Shown here piece by piece: positions 1-12,002 of a stretch of 64,000 bases of DNA. Below the pieces are notes generated by a model. That model worked only from the letters and a program-made list of their open reading frames with translations. It was not told where the DNA came from and searched no databases. The first letter of the stretch is position 1. Every line of letters begins with the position of its first letter. Source of the DNA: Gordionus sp. m RMFG-2023 (lineage: Eukaryota; Nematomorpha; Gordioida; Chordodea; Parachordodidae); assembly GCF_954871325.1 (NCBI RefSeq), contig NC_088775.1, positions 76,237,561 to 76,301,560 of the forward strand, read 5' to 3'. A program made the position numbers and the translations under genes.

Positions 1-481
1 CTCTCTAAACTTCTTCGAATACTGCTATTTTATCATAAGAATATATTGCAGGTATTCTCCTCTATGCCAGGATCTTTATTGTCTTTCAGGGGTTTCTATA
101 TATTCTTTGAAAATATAATGGAAACCGACATAATTTTTCCTTAAAATATTTGATCCAAACAATTCCTATTCCAAATAATATGATCCAAAAGGAAAATATC
201 AAATAATTGCGATAAATGCAAACAAACAATTAGACCAAATTATACATACAATTAAATATAATGAAATCATTAAATTATAAATAAAAATTCAAAATTTTTA
301 GAGGAGTTTTAAATCGAATAGTGACTGTAAGGGGTTGGTGTTGTTTCTCTATGCTTTTCTACTTTAATAATTTTAAAAAAATTTCCATCTGAAACTTCAA
401 AATTTGGAGAGAAACTGATTTCCATAACTTGAGTTTCATCCCCTTCTTCTTATCTGTTTAATCACCAAAAATAAAAAAATA
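1..481. other. AT-rich sequence without a recognised gene
   Basis: No open frame with recognisable content and no repeat terminus was found. The stretch ends at the A/T target of the Helitron that starts at 482. Confidence 0.5.
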
Positions 482-617
482 TCTATAATATATATAAAAG
501 CATTGTCACAAAAATAGCGTTACGCTCTCATGTCCCACTTTTCATGCCTTACTTTTCATGTCCTACTTTTCATATCACACTTTATAATAAATATTCAAAA
601 AATCGTTAATTTGGTTA

Positions 618-694
618 AGTGCCTATGGCCCAATCGGGCAAGAACTTCGCTTACAAATCTAGATGGATTATTGTACTTGGGTTCCAATCCCGGC
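618..694 (+). repeat. tRNA-like (SINE-head) block inside the Helitron
   Basis: Position 626-637 (TGGCCCAATCGG) matches the pol III A-box consensus. Position 680-690 (GGTTCCAATCC) matches the B-box consensus with one mismatch. The 43-bp spacing is as in tRNAs. No complete cloverleaf is evident, so this is read as a tRNA-derived SINE head or a decayed tRNA rather than a working tRNA gene. Confidence 0.5.
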
Positions 695-1108
695 AAATGT
701 TTTGTTTTCTTAATCTGGTAAAATATTTTTTTTTTCTTAATCTGACAAAATTAATCAAATAGAACGATTCAAAGTGTAGTGTAGCTTAGAATTCAAACTA
801 TTAAATAGGTATTCTGATATTTTTAAATTTTTTACATTCTTTTTAAAAATCATCACATAATCATATTAAACATTCATTCATTAACCAAACCAAACTGAAC
901 TGAAAAAAAAATATTCATAGACAATTACTGAACTAAAAAATAATAAATATTCATACACAATTATACATAACTAGCTGATTTACAATTTTTATATATAATA
1001 TATAGTTTTTAACCACTCCTTTAATTTTCATTTTTTTAGAAGGTACACGAAAAGGTTATAGGCTATGGTAAATTTTTTGATTTAATTACTATTTTATTAT
1101 ATTTTTAG

Positions 1109-1210
1109 ATTCCTGCACAAGATACCTTTCAACAAAAAGATGCTGAAAATCAACAATCAAATTGTAGTACTGAAAATCAAGAGCAATGTATTATTGTTTC
1201 AACATTAACA
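1109..1210 (+). other. Exon-like captured segment in the Helitron
   Basis: A 102-nt segment lies between a T-rich tract ending in AG (1107-1108) and GTAAAT at 1211. It reads without stops as 34 residues rich in Gln, Asn and Glu (starting IPAQDTFQQK, ending IVSTLT). The clean frame between AG and GT looks like a phase 0-0 exon, and Helitrons often capture host exons. I do not recognise the protein. A chance open frame cannot be excluded at this length. Confidence 0.3.
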
Positions 1211-1358
1211 GTAAATTTTTATAATTTTTACATATAACAGTTCCTTAGATTTTTCATGAAGGCTAAAATAATATAAAAAAATAAGTTATTAAATAGTTTG
1301 AATTTTAAATTATAAACACTAGCTATGCATAACTTATTTTTGTAAATTATCTTTTGAA

Positions 1359-1546
1359 AACTACGAGCAAGGAAATCACATCATCATCAAAATACCACAT
1401 CGAGCAAAACCATCAAAGACACAATATCATCATCAGTAATTGTACTTTCAATTTACACGCTTTATTTCAGGTTATTTACGGCAAACTACGAGCAAGGAAA
1501 TCACATCATCATCAAAATACCACATCGAGCAAAACCATCAAAGACA
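1359..1546 (+). repeat. 63-bp direct repeat, two copies 125 bp apart
   Basis: The segment starting AACTACGAGCAAGGAAATCA occurs at 1359-1421 and again at 1484-1546, almost identical. A T-rich ATTTCAG acceptor-like tract lies between the copies. The near identity points to a recent duplication inside the Helitron body. Confidence 0.85.
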
Positions 1547-2107
1547 TGACAACAACATTTTCAAATAAAAGGCAACATACGGTGATATACCCAAGGCTAA
1601 TTCTTAAAAATATTAGATTCCTCTCAATTTTTAAAATGTCTAAAATCTCCTTTTTTAGTAAAATTTTTGTTATTATAAATTTACTATATTATATTTTTTT
1701 AATATGGTTACAAATGCTTATTTGTTGGAATCCGATAATCGTCAAGCCTTGAGGTATATACAATTATTATATTTTCTTATAATTCATATCTTTGTCTCTT
1801 TTTTTCTATTTCTTCCTTCTTTTATTCATTCTTTTTTTCATCTCTTTGCTCCCCTAAAATCCATCTCCTACCTTCACGCGGTGGGGAGTGAACAGCAATG
1901 CTGACTAACAGGAGCTCTGGTGGATAATGTTAGTATTTGGGGTGTTAATAAGAAACATTTTTTCCATGTAAAAACTTAATTATTGAATAATCATAAAATA
2001 TAAAAATTTCTGATTCGTCCTTCAATAAAGTTATAATTTATTATTCATTCATCTATTAAAAAGAAGAAATTTCTATTCCCCGTCATTCTTGACGGGTTAT
2101 CAGCTAG

Positions 2108-2659
2108 TAAAATATAAAATGTGTGTTCACCTATTTTGTTTTGGTGTTATTATATATATATATCTTGATGTTAGTAGTAGATTTTCAAGATGATTTATGT
2201 TATATTGTAAATTATACCGATATTTTTAAAATATGATGACAGATATGAAAGAATAATGAAATTGATCCACCCAAAAAATAATCTTGTATTTAATTTTTTA
2301 AATAAAAATACAAAAAATAGAATATTCCGCATCTTTATGAAGAAAAATTAAAATGATACAAGATTTATTTGAAAGAATAATATGTTAGACACAAGTACCA
2401 TATTAAAAATTTCAAAAAGATACTGTGTACAAGTTATAATAGGGTACAAGATACAACATTGAATAGAATATATAAGTATTCGCGGTAGTGTCCAACTTTG
2501 CCAGTATCTCTTCTAGAATCAAATTAGATAGGACGTGGATGCCCATATTATCCTTTCTCAGCATCTCCATGACAGGATATTCAATGGATGCAAACCCCAC
2601 TCAAAAGCAATAACCCCCCCCCCTCCCCCTAAAAAAATTTCTGCATTATTAATTATAAT
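2108..2659. other. AT-rich spacer
   Basis: Holds an AT dinucleotide run (about 2151-2162) and a short C-run at about 2614-2628. No coding content was recognised. Confidence 0.4.
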
Positions 2660-3769
2660 AGTAGTCCCTTCACAAATTTTACAAAAAATAATTTAAATTA
2701 TTAATGCATCCAACTATTTTATTAGAATAATATTTAATAGGTAACTTTTTATTTTTAAAACATCTTGGATTTCAATTACATAAAGATCTGAACCATCTCC
2801 ATTTATGATAAAGAGAACTGTTACCTTTTCTTTATCTTGCTTAAACCCTAATGGTTCGGTTTCACTAAATTCCATGGTTCCCTTTGGTAACGCACGGTAG
2901 CAAAGTCCAGTTTCATCTTTCATCACAAATATATATTTTGCATCGAGAATAACCATCAACTAAAGAGGGAGTCTCTTCTTGCTCCAATCATTAACACTAG
3001 TAAGATCTAAACTTTCTTTTTCATTGTAAATTATGTGAAAATTAATATTATACCTTTTCCTTAATTTTTGTGGCAATAGGTATCCTTAGAATGTAAAAAA
3101 TTGCAGATATTTTTAAAAATTTGGAACTACCTTCACAAAATGGTTTGCTGTATATTCTAGCCTTTTCCAGTATGATAGGGCCATTCAGGGAAAATTTTTT
3201 GCTTATTATCTGTGCAAACCAAATTAATAATGCTGCCTCTGTTTACGGGAAATTATATTATTTCTGAATCTCTTAGTTGCTGCTGGTTTATTTATAAGGC
3301 ATTGCGAAAATATGATTATTTTGTTTGATTCAATTCTGTAGATTGTAGAGATGTGGCAATTATAAATGTTTGGTAAGTGCTCTTTCATAGATGTATCTAA
3401 TTTATCAATAACTTCAGCCTTTTGTTTAAGTTTCAATGTTTTGAATTTATTCTAAAAATATAACAATTTAAGCATAAAATAATAATTAATTACCTAATTC
3501 CAATTATAATTCAAGAATAATTTTTTAAATATTTATTACTAATCTCCAATTCAAAAATCATCAATTCGCACTTATCCGATAAAAATTACATTGTTGACAT
3601 ATAAATGGGACTTAAAATTTTTCGCATTCAACTGAATTTTCGCAATTAACCGATTAGCACTTATAAAAATATTTTAACATTATGCCATTGTAGATTTTTA
3701 CAAAATGGGGCATTTTTTTCGCATTTAAGATTTGCACTTAAGCGATATGCTATTAAGCGGTTTTGAATG
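2660..3769 (-). pseudogene. Tigger/pogo (Tc1-mariner superfamily) transposase relic
   Basis: Two separate minus-strand frames match a Tigger transposase. At 3224-3436 the residues LKQKAEVIDKL followed by STIYRIESNK fit the N-terminal CENP-B-like helix-turn-helix. At 2714-2959 the residues VMKDETGLCYRALP and KEKVTVLFIINGDGS fit the start of the DDE catalytic domain, where DETGL carries the first catalytic Asp. Middle and C-terminal parts are absent and the frames do not join. The flanks carry Tigger-like subterminal sequence (repeated TTCGCA and CTTAAG motifs at about 3570-3765, AGTAGTCCCTTC near 2661). A decayed DNA transposon with no expected function. Confidence 0.65.
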
Positions 3770-4556
3770 TATATAGATTTGGTCGATGTTTAACAATTTT
3801 ATTGTACTAGGTCTATAATAAAAGTATTAATCTTTACAGCAATGCATCTTGCCCTATTTCATCTAAAAATTTAATTGATAGCCCTTATCCTACTCCCAGT
3901 TTACCCCTCTTAAATGCCTGCCCTCTATCCCTCTTAAAAATATTGGTTATAAACTGTGCTTGCTCTCACCGTTCATTTAGACATTGCCCCTCCTCAACCT
4001 TATGACATGCATTTTCAAATAAACATCAATGGACATAAAACAAATAATTAAGCATTCATAGAAATTTTTTGCTATTTTTATTAATATTAATACTACAAAA
4101 TAATACTATAATATTAATATACAAAATAATACTATAATATAATACGACGATTTTTATTTTTAAAATTTAACATAAATAAAGGATAAATTTTGTTTTATTT
4201 TTTTTTCATAAGCCATCAATACTAAATTTTGCTTACTTTGATCTTTCATCGACTCTCTAGTGCTCGATAGAACTCTCTTATTCTAGAGAAAGAAGACAAA
4301 CAAGAAGCCGTGGTACCCTAATGATTATGGCTGCTGAGTAACTTCTTTTGATGTTATTATTTTTATACATAATATTTAGGATATTTTCAAAATTATATGT
4401 TTCTTTAACTTCTGCAGCTAATAATCCTTTAACTATTTTCATTTCATGATGTAAGGTTTCCATATTTAAATTTAATAATGATTATAATCATGCAATTTTA
4501 TCCGATATAAAATAATCAGGGTCAAAGGGGGACAATGTATTAAAACATGATAGAAG
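3770..4556. other. AT-rich spacer
   Basis: No recognisable coding frame. A short direct duplication around ACAAAATAATACTATAATAT lies at about 4094-4141. The stretch ends at the target duplication of the hAT element at 4565. Confidence 0.4.
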
Positions 4557-4692
4557 ATTATAGTCAGTGGCGTAGCCAGAATTTATCCATGGGAGGGGGG
4601 GGGTTTAAAATTTATTTGGGGGGCTTGGCCCCTAAACCCTATTTTTAAATTTTGCTAATATTATGTGCTTTATTAGTGTCAAATCACTATTT

Positions 4693-4912
4693 GTGTTGTT
4701 AAACGGCTCTTTTTGAGCCGATTTTTAAAAACGAATAACTCAATATTTCATCCTGAATAATATTAAGCAAGCCCTGAAGATTTTGTTTGTAGAAGGAACA
4801 AAGGTTTGAACATCTATTAGCAAAATCTCAAGGCTTAGGCAATATTTTTCTGGCTATAATATTGAGTTAGCCGTTTTTAAAAATCGGCTCAAAACGAGCC
4901 GTTTAACAACAC
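4693..4912. mobile_element. MITE of the GTTGTTAAA family nested in hAT copy 1
   Basis: The ends are perfect inverted repeats for 17 bp, GTGTTGTTAAACGGCTC against GAGCCGTTTAACAACAC. They continue as near-perfect inverted sequence to about 41 bp (GAGCCGATTTTTAAAAACG). The 220-bp interior has no coding potential. More decayed relatives, recognised by the same ends and by a core reading like AAATCTCAAGGCTTAG, occur at about 27958-28105, 28860-28995, 30715-30830, 30964-31143, 43797-44008 and 61055-61290. Confidence 0.75.
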
Positions 4913-5429
4913 TACACACTATAATAGTCAGCATAAATGAAAAAATATTATAACAGAATTTTGGCCAAATTTATGATTAATAAGCGGCTGGAAACATTAT
5001 TCTAAAAATTTTATCAATATTTAATAAATTGTAAATTAATCCATCCAGAAAAAATTTGCCCCCCAAACCTTCCATTTTTATGATCACTCAGTATATCTTA
5101 TTGAGTGTTAAAAATAATTATTTTATTTAAATTTTAGAGAATTTCTGTATATTTTATTTATTGTTAAAATACTATATAGTATAAATAACATCCCTTATTT
5201 ATTTTAATGATAAAATACAATATAAATTTCAAAATGTAGAAATTTTATACAGATTATTATATTAAAAATTTATTGTATATAACTATATTTAAAAAAAATA
5301 TAATTCAATAAAATATAAGTAATTCTTATACGGTATTTAAAAAAATATATAATTTAACAATTTTAATTAATACAAATAAATCAAAATATAAATAATTCAT
5401 ATTGCAAATGCAAATGCAATACTTTTATC

Positions 5430-6990
5430 AAAAATAGGCAGAGAATCTAAAGTGCAATTACACATGGAAAGGGCCTGCAAAGCCTTTTTGGTCTCAAAGA
5501 GTATTCTATTTTATCAAGATTTTTATATCAAAATACGACATCACAAAGTAACTTATCATGCGATCCTGATAAATCATCAGAATAAAATGGGATTTTCTTA
5601 ATATCCACTCGCGTTTCAAGTGTAATCAACAATTAAGACTCAACTGGCAGTTGAAAATAAAAGCTTTTTAAAATAAAATTGTGACTAATAAATCTTTCAT
5701 TTAATTGAAATAAAAATGTATCAATAAGGGGAATAAAATATTTATTTTATAAAAATCCTCAATCGTAGATGCATCAATATTTAAGCGATTGAGCTGTCTA
5801 AAAACTACTCTAGGTTTAAAAATTTCAATCCCAAACATATTAGCGATCTCCTTTACTTTCTCGTATATTTCATGAAGTTTTCATCCACATTATCTCTGAT
5901 ATTTGTTAATATTTCAACATTATCCTTTGCCCTATTACTTCTTCATAACTTCCCTTAATCCAAATCCTTTTTATGTAGCATTTTGATAAAATCATATGTA
6001 TAATTTAATAAAATATATACACATTGAATTGATATTAAAAATGTGGCTTCGCAATAGCCTGCAAAAGATTTTCAGCATCTGCGGAATCTTTTACTTTGCT
6101 TGATATGTAGGATTCGAGCGCTAATAACTTCATATAATTAGATGAAAAGTCTCACTGATTGTTGTCTTTCAATAAATAGTTGGGCAAAATCTTTTGAGTT
6201 TTTTTTGATTATTTGAATCAATATCATAAACGTTCGGTTAAAAGGTTGCCTCTTCTTGGGTGGTGTAAAAAAGTCACAAACCGACGATATTGTTTCTATA
6301 TTAAAATTTATTAGAATTATAAAAAGATATCTATAATACTTAATAAAATCCAATAAATTCAAATTAAAATATTTTTTACGTAAACTGTTCCGGATGTCTC
6401 GAATTTCGCATGCCTCATATATCATCAAATTTAGGCATGCTGTGCTATAAAGCTTTCTAATTCTTGACCGCACCCCTTTAACGTGACCACTCATCGAGGG
6501 AGCTCTATCACTTGGCCTCTAATTAGATTTAAATTTAAATCTAGTGGATGCCAAAAAATTTTGGCTAACGTCTTTGATTTAGTGTCATGTAAGTCAATAA
6601 ATTGAACAAAGTGTTCCTTCATTTTGAAATCACCTGATTCCATTAAATAAATCTTACTGCTATGGATAATTGCTCTATGTTACCAACATCCGAAATACTT
6701 GGACTAAGGTAGGGTAGGTGGCATTTTTAGCAGAGCTTTCAAAAAGCTTTATATAGTTATCATTATTATTACATAAAAGTTTCAATAATTCCTTGAAATC
6801 CCCTTCATTATGAGATGAGTATGTAAGTGTGAAGGGGCCAGCAGATATTCTATGAGCTCTTAATGCTAAACCCTGCCTCCCTAACCAAATGATTGCATCA
6901 ATTATTATAATTATTCTTGCTCTGTTGGTTGTAACAATATCAAATTTTTTTTTATTCAATACATTAGATATTGATATCTTTTGATTCATA
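5430..6990 (-). pseudogene. hAT (DUF4371-type) transposase, broken
   Basis: The N-terminal part is readable at 6989-6675 (MNQKISISNVLNKKKF then LGRQGLALRAHR). The family normally has a TTF/BED-like finger ahead of this and an RNase H-like DDE core behind. Several frame changes and stops separate it from 6494-6138, which begins near an SGHVKG motif and ends in IERQQSVRLF; the equivalent in copy 2 is CPTRFIERQESVKLF. The remainder down to 5430 is recognised only by DNA similarity to copy 2 (for example around CACATGGAAAGGGCCTGC). Not expected to make a working enzyme. Confidence 0.7.
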
Positions 6991-7352
6991 GAGATGTCTT
7001 TTAAAGCATCCGATATCTCACAAGAATTGAGATGGTAAATATTTTAGTTCATATAATTTTTAATATATATTTTTAAACCATGTAATCATTTAAAATTGAA
7101 AATTCTTATTTGTTTTTTTTAAATATATTTCATTTTGATATCGTATATAAATTTATTTATAAATTGAAACCTAAATAAAATTATTCGCAATAAGAAACAA
7201 ATTTTCGAAAAAAAATTAAAAAAATTTTCTAAAAAATTATCTAAAATTTTTTTTTTCGGAGGTTATGGGAGGGGGGGGGTCTACGCCACTGATTATAGTC
7301 ATCTTGTGTAAATCTATCTAAAAAAACGATTAACACAAAGTAATCAATAATT

Positions 7353-8530
7353 TCACAATAAATTCTTTTTAAAGATCTCTAATTGGAAGTCTTTTTCACA
7401 ATCAAATAGTAATTTGGTCTTGACTAAAAAATCTTGAAAATTTATAGGCATCTTACGTACCCTTGATAATTTCTGGGGAGTGAGATTAAATTTTACTAAA
7501 AGTTTTTTAGTCTTAATTCTAATCAAATCAAAAGAATTATCGTTTCTTTTATTTTTTAATATATTGATAGCGGAATCAATACAATTTTTAGCATCCACTA
7601 GATTAGTTCTACTGACTGTATATACTTATCTAGTGGATCTATTGTTATTATATCTCATAAATAATGGCTAATATAGCGTAATTTATATTAACGCATTGAG
7701 ATAAAAGGCCAGAGGCTTCCACTGAATCATGAGAGGAAACCTCCGAATTAAGAGTTCTATTAGAAAAGTAAAAAAATACTTCACCAATAGCCTCAAAATT
7801 TTCATAAATGCGAGATGATTTCAAACGGCTAGTTTAACTGGGCTAAAAGTCTTTTAAGAGTATGGCCTGCATATTTACAGGATACGTTAAATCGCCTAAA
7901 GTATTATACAACGTATTGTATAAAAAAAAAATAGAAATGATGACAATATAATTAAATCAATTTTGAACCACAATATGCAACATGTGGTTGTAGCAATGTA
8001 TAAAAGGAACTTTTTTATTAGTTTATTTTTGAAGTAGGGTTTGCATTCTATTTCGGCCAGACATAACGTTTACCCATCATATGGCTGGCTTTTTATATTC
8101 GCTGAATTAATATTTAACTAATTAATTTGCTATAAAATGCAATTAGTAATGCTTTCAGCAGAAGGACACTGTAAATTAATAATTCCTATTAAATTTTCTT
8201 GGACTTCTCCAGAAAAAATATAACGAATAATTATGTTCAGGTTTTCACAACCTTGTGCATCTTTTGTCTCATCAGCCTTAAGACTAATAAAAGGCATCTC
8301 TTGTTATATTTAACTGAAATATATTCAAGCACCATATGTGCCATAATAGATATCACTTCGTTTTGAATCTGGGGTGATGTATATTTGGCATTTTTGGGTA
8401 TAAATTTCATAATTTAGTTAATTCAGGATCTTTTTGAATGGTGCATGAAAATAATGCTATAAATAGTCTAGAAGATTAAATTATGTTTTCATCAGTTGTA
8501 GCAACCCTAATTTTTGTTAAACCAATCCCA
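7353..8530 (-). pseudogene. hAT (DUF4371-type) transposase relic
   Basis: Minus-strand translation at about 8280-8150 reads DETKDAQGCENLNIIIRYI, matching the catalytic DET/DGT-DVS segment of DUF4371-type hAT transposases. At about 8095-8035 comes a decayed YDG...MSGRNRMQ segment, corresponding to the family's YDGASNMSG-x-QA motif. At 7598-7353 an open frame (DSAINILKNKRNDNSFDLIR) fits the region after the core. Stops and frame changes separate the pieces. No termini were identified, so this is a fossil body in no clear element. Confidence 0.6.
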
Positions 8531-9530
8531 CGAAAAGGTAGCTCCTGTATGCTAAGAAATAGCATCAAATAAATATTGATTTAAGAAAGTAAAGATTAAG
8601 GTTAATTTGTTGGCTCTTTTACCAGTATCCCAAGGGATAGGCATATGACTCATCTTTATCAGGACGTATTGTGTTTTGTACACTGCTTTGGTAATCCGTC
8701 ATTACTTTCATCTACAACCCTAAATGATATGAAATTGTACATTAATTATTTCCTTTCCAGACAACCTTCCAGATTTATTTTGTCGCTTTTTCCATCAAAA
8801 ATAAAAATGTCAACAAGGATTTGTTCTTAATTTTATCAAATACACAACATAATAATTATTCCTCATTATTTTTTAAAAAAATTAGCCTAAATTTATATGT
8901 CAATAAAAAACATTTTATTAAAATATATATATATATATATAATTTCATATAAGTTTCATTAGTGTTTAATGGCATTTTTGTTATTTAAATAGATAGTATT
9001 TTTTTTTTTACTTAACATAAAATATAGACAAATAATTTGGGAAATGCAAGACATACATTAAATTTATCCGAAAAGCTACAACCCTATATAATAAACAACA
9101 ATTTATTTTTTATATATAATTATAATTGATCATATTACCAAAAAGTATAAGAGTCGGTTATTTTTATATTTGTCATGATTCTCTAATAAGTGGCTTGCCC
9201 AGGCCTTTTCATTTTCCCTTAATAAGGAATTCACATGTTTTTTTTTACATCTTAAACTAATTGGTAAATCAGATAATTCCCCTTCATGCGATGATAAATC
9301 AATTAAAATTTTAACTATCTCCGAGGTAAGAAAAAATTTTCAAAATTATATTGGATACGATTGAGCTTGGAACCTCAAAATTTATATTAGCTTGCACCTG
9401 ACATGGGAATATCTTTAACAAATTATTAAGGGTTGAGCTGGACTGGATAAACTTTTTAATAATTATATGCTTCCTAATATTGTGAGCTTGGATCTGGCAT
9501 GACATCTATCGTAAAAAAATGAATAAAAAT
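8531..9530. other. AT-rich sequence, nothing recognised
   Basis: Contains a TA dinucleotide run at about 8923-8940. A 64-codon minus-strand open frame at 9311-9505 resembles nothing I recognise. Confidence 0.4.
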
Positions 9531-9566
9531 CTCATTCCCCGTCATTTTTGACGGGCTTTCTACTAG
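9531..9566 (+). mobile_element. Helitron 3' terminus, second copy
   Basis: The hairpin CCCGTCA (9538-9544) paired with TGACGGG (9549-9555) is followed by CTTTCTA and CTAG (9563-9566) directly before a T. Stem and subterminal ATTCCCCGTCATT match the Helitron ending at 2107. The matching 5' TC end was not located upstream, so the length of this copy is unknown. Confidence 0.6.
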
Positions 9567-9588
9567 TAATAATAATATTGTGATTGAA

Positions 9589-9925
9589 CCAATGACATAT
9601 ATAATACCTAGACTGACGATTCATTCATTAAAATGCATTTTTAAGCGTCGTTAAAAGCAAATCAACTGGACCCGCCATTTTGGTAACCCTTATGATAATT
9701 ATTCTCATGTTAAAAACTATATTAAATTGGTAACTTGCTTCTTTAATTATCTCGTTGATCAGACAATTCTTTAATAAAGTTTGCATCATATATAGGAATA
9801 AATTAGGCTCTCGTTTAAAATTTTAATAATGATTACTGTAACCAAGATGACGTCTCCAGCTGATTTGCATTGATGTACACTTTTAATGAATGAATCATCT
9901 GTCTAGGTTTATTATATGTCATTGG
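9589..9925. mobile_element. 337-bp MITE with 45-bp terminal inverted repeats
   Basis: The left end CCAATGACATATATAATACC continues through TAGACTGACGATTCATTCATT. The right end is its inverted complement with a few mismatches (GAATGAATCATCTGTCTAGG ... ATGTCATTGG). ATTGAA flanks both ends (9583-9588 and 9926-9931), suggesting a 6-bp target duplication. There is no coding content. Relatives lie at about 29411-29637 and 30600-30868. Confidence 0.75.
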
Positions 9926-9931
9926 ATTGAA

Positions 9932-10528
9932 CCATAATAAATAAAATAATTATCATAGAAATAAGTACAATTTAAACGTGATTAAGCGCCTATATAATGT
10001 CATACACAAACATATATGAAAATGATAAAATATGAATGAATAATGATTTATTATTGGATAAAAATAAAACAATAGAAAGAAATTTACAAACTAGACATGA
10101 TTTTAGAATAAATATTTAAATTTTTTTTTTAAAAATATAAAAATAAAATATTACAAACTTTTTTTTTAAAAATATAAAAATAAAATATTACAAACTTTTT
10201 TTTTAATTTGGGGGGCCGATTTATGGGGGCCATTTTTGGGGACCAAAGATTTTTCTTGGGGGCCAGGATTATAGGCCAAAAATTTTTTGGGGAAGGACGC
10301 CCCCCCCTGTAGTTACGGCCCTGCTCGAACTATACATAAAAATATTGGAGGGGGGAGCGGCAAGGTAATAAATATTTCAAAAAAATTTAGATTCAAATAA
10401 ATTGACAAAAATATGATTTACAATTTTAAATTCAGATCGGTATATAATAAAATTTTTGTTATTATTTTTTAATTCTAAATAAAACATTAATTCAAATTCA
10501 AATTAAATATATATATATAAGCTTCCAT
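9932..10528. other. AT-rich spacer with an inverted G-rich terminus
   Basis: A direct duplication of about 54 bp lies at 10114-10200 (AAATATAAAAATAAAATATT repeated). A G-rich decayed TIR-like end (GGGGCC repeats) lies at 10209-10320. No gene seen. Confidence 0.4.
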
Positions 10529-11517
10529 CAGGCGCGTACGCAGCGGGGAGAGGGGAACAAATCCCCCCCCCCCTCTCTAAGCCAAAAAATGCAGATGTCG
10601 GATATATTTTTCAAAAATATTATTGTTTAGATTAATTTATATTTGTTAATATTAATTAATATTTGTTAATATTTATTCCTATCTCATATTATTAATTACA
10701 TTTATTATCACATTCATCAACTAAGTTATTTTATCAATTAATTTCGAATTTCAAGTTTTCCGGAGTAATATTTACTTATTATTTTCAAATTTTTAGTGGC
10801 GTAATATTTATCTACCATTTTCAAATTTCTAGTCAAATAATAATTATTCTGAAATTGTCCAACAGGGAGAAAGAAATTGCAACCTTGTCCAACGAGATAG
10901 AGTCTCCGCCATCAAGCAGTAACAGCTTTTATGGAGTTAGAATAATGAAATATTTCCTCAGAAGCAAGGAAATTATTGGATTCAATGCTTATTCCAAATT
11001 TTATTTTCTCATTAGAATGTATTATTTAATTATACAACTATTTTATGTATTACTTTTCAAAAATATGACATTGACTTGAGATGAGAATAGCGGAGAGCAT
11101 TTTATTAAAATTAAAGGAAATTATGGCTAATGTTGATGAAGAATTTCATATTTTATATGTTATTGTTAAGTCAAAAGCAGAGCTATACGTATTTAATATT
11201 TGTCTCCCTCGACTTGCAGCAAGGCACATAGTTAAAAAATATTAATATAGGATCAGTAGAAGAGTATATCTTAGATACAGATACATTTATAACCCAAATA
11301 AATTAATGGTTTTTAATTCATCATGCAGCACTTACCAATCTGCAAATATTATATCCATAAAAGCCTTCCCAACATTTTTAAAATGGTGATAGAAAAAAAA
11401 ATATTTGTTGGATTTTTATTATGAAAATGTTATAGTATCTTATGATGCCTTATTAGATGAATAACTATGTTTATAAGATTAACTATGGTTGATATAATCC
11501 CAAAAATGCTATGGATT
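10529..11517 (+). mobile_element. Degenerate CAGGCG-terminus DNA transposon, left part
   Basis: It begins CAGGCGCGTACGCAGCGGGG with C-runs just inside. Its 3' portion (11400-11517, around AACTATGGTTGATATA) is closely similar to the reverse complement of about 24090-24180, so it belongs to the same family as the relic at 23877-24350. Plus-strand open frames such as 10855-11079 are short and unrecognised. The body is cut off at 11518, where a GTGTTGTTAAAAAG end and a GTCGA-rich minisatellite begin. Confidence 0.45.
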
Positions 11518-11529
11518 AGTGTTGTTAAA

Positions 11530-11755
11530 AAGTCGAGTTCACCCGACTTTGACTCAGAGAGTCTGAGTCGTTAGTCGAATTAGACGACTCACTGAAGTCG
11601 TGAACTCGAGTCGAGAACCCAAGTCGACTCGAGTCGAGAACCCAAGTCGACTCGAATCGTGAACTCCAGTCAACTCGAGTCATGAACTCAAGTCGACTTG
11701 AGTCGAGAACATGAGTTTTCCACTTGAGTCGTGAACTTAAGTCGACTAGAGGACG
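11530..11755. repeat. GTCGACTCGAG minisatellite
   Basis: Imperfect tandem units of about 23 bp (consensus close to GTCGACTCGAGTCGAGAACC, then CAA) fill most of this block. They are far more G+C-rich than the surroundings and built from the self-complementary core GTCGACTCGAGTCGAC, so either strand could fold. The block lies directly right of a GTGTTGTTAAAA MITE-type end. Confidence 0.75.
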
Positions 11756-12002
11756 AATATTTCGAATAGGTATATAATATTATTTTTGTTACAATTAATT
11801 TGTGGTTTTCATGCAAAAATTTTAAGCAAATTGAATTGATAAGAATTTAAAATCTTCTTTTTTAATTAATTTTTTTGTGAATTATTAATCTTTAAGTTGA
11901 AATCTTTTATGGGTTTATTTTTATCATTTTTGTAAAATTATCTATTTTTTTTAGTATATTAAAAGAACTATAGTTTAAATAATTTATAAATATTTATAAT
12001 AA

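Larger units (their letters stand above)
482..2107 (+). mobile_element. Non-autonomous Helitron
   Basis: The left end reads TCTATAATATATATAAAAGC directly after an A. The right end has a 7-bp hairpin, CCCGTCA (2079-2085) paired with TGACGGG (2090-2096), followed by TTATCAG, then CTAG (2104-2107) directly before a T. A 5' TC, a 3' hairpin, a CTRR end and insertion between A and T are the Helitron hallmarks. No Rep/helicase frame is visible, so the element would depend on another for movement. Inside are four loose repeats of ACTTTTCATG at about 537-582, a tRNA-like block, an exon-like segment and a 63-bp direct repeat. The terminal signals are seen directly; the Helitron assignment is inference from them. 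Confidence 0.7.
4565..7291 (-). mobile_element. hAT transposon copy 1 (CAGTGGCGTAG family)
   Basis: The left end reads CAGTGGCGTAGCCAG and the right end CTACGCCACTG. Both are flanked by the identical 8-bp target duplication ATTATAGT (4557-4564 and 7292-7299), which is diagnostic of the hAT superfamily. Both ends carry runs of eight or more G. Inside, on the minus strand, is a decayed transposase: 6675-6989 has the residues RARIIIIIDAIIWLGRQG and ALRAHR of the DUF4371-type N-terminal half, and 5430-6180 is closely similar at DNA level to hAT copy 2. A 220-bp MITE is inserted at 4693. The C-terminal dimerisation part seen in copy 2 is missing here. Confidence 0.85.

Noticed and set aside
530-721. 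63-codon plus-strand open frame at the Helitron 5' end
   Set aside because: It runs through the repeated ACTTTTCATG motif and the tRNA-like block and resembles no protein.
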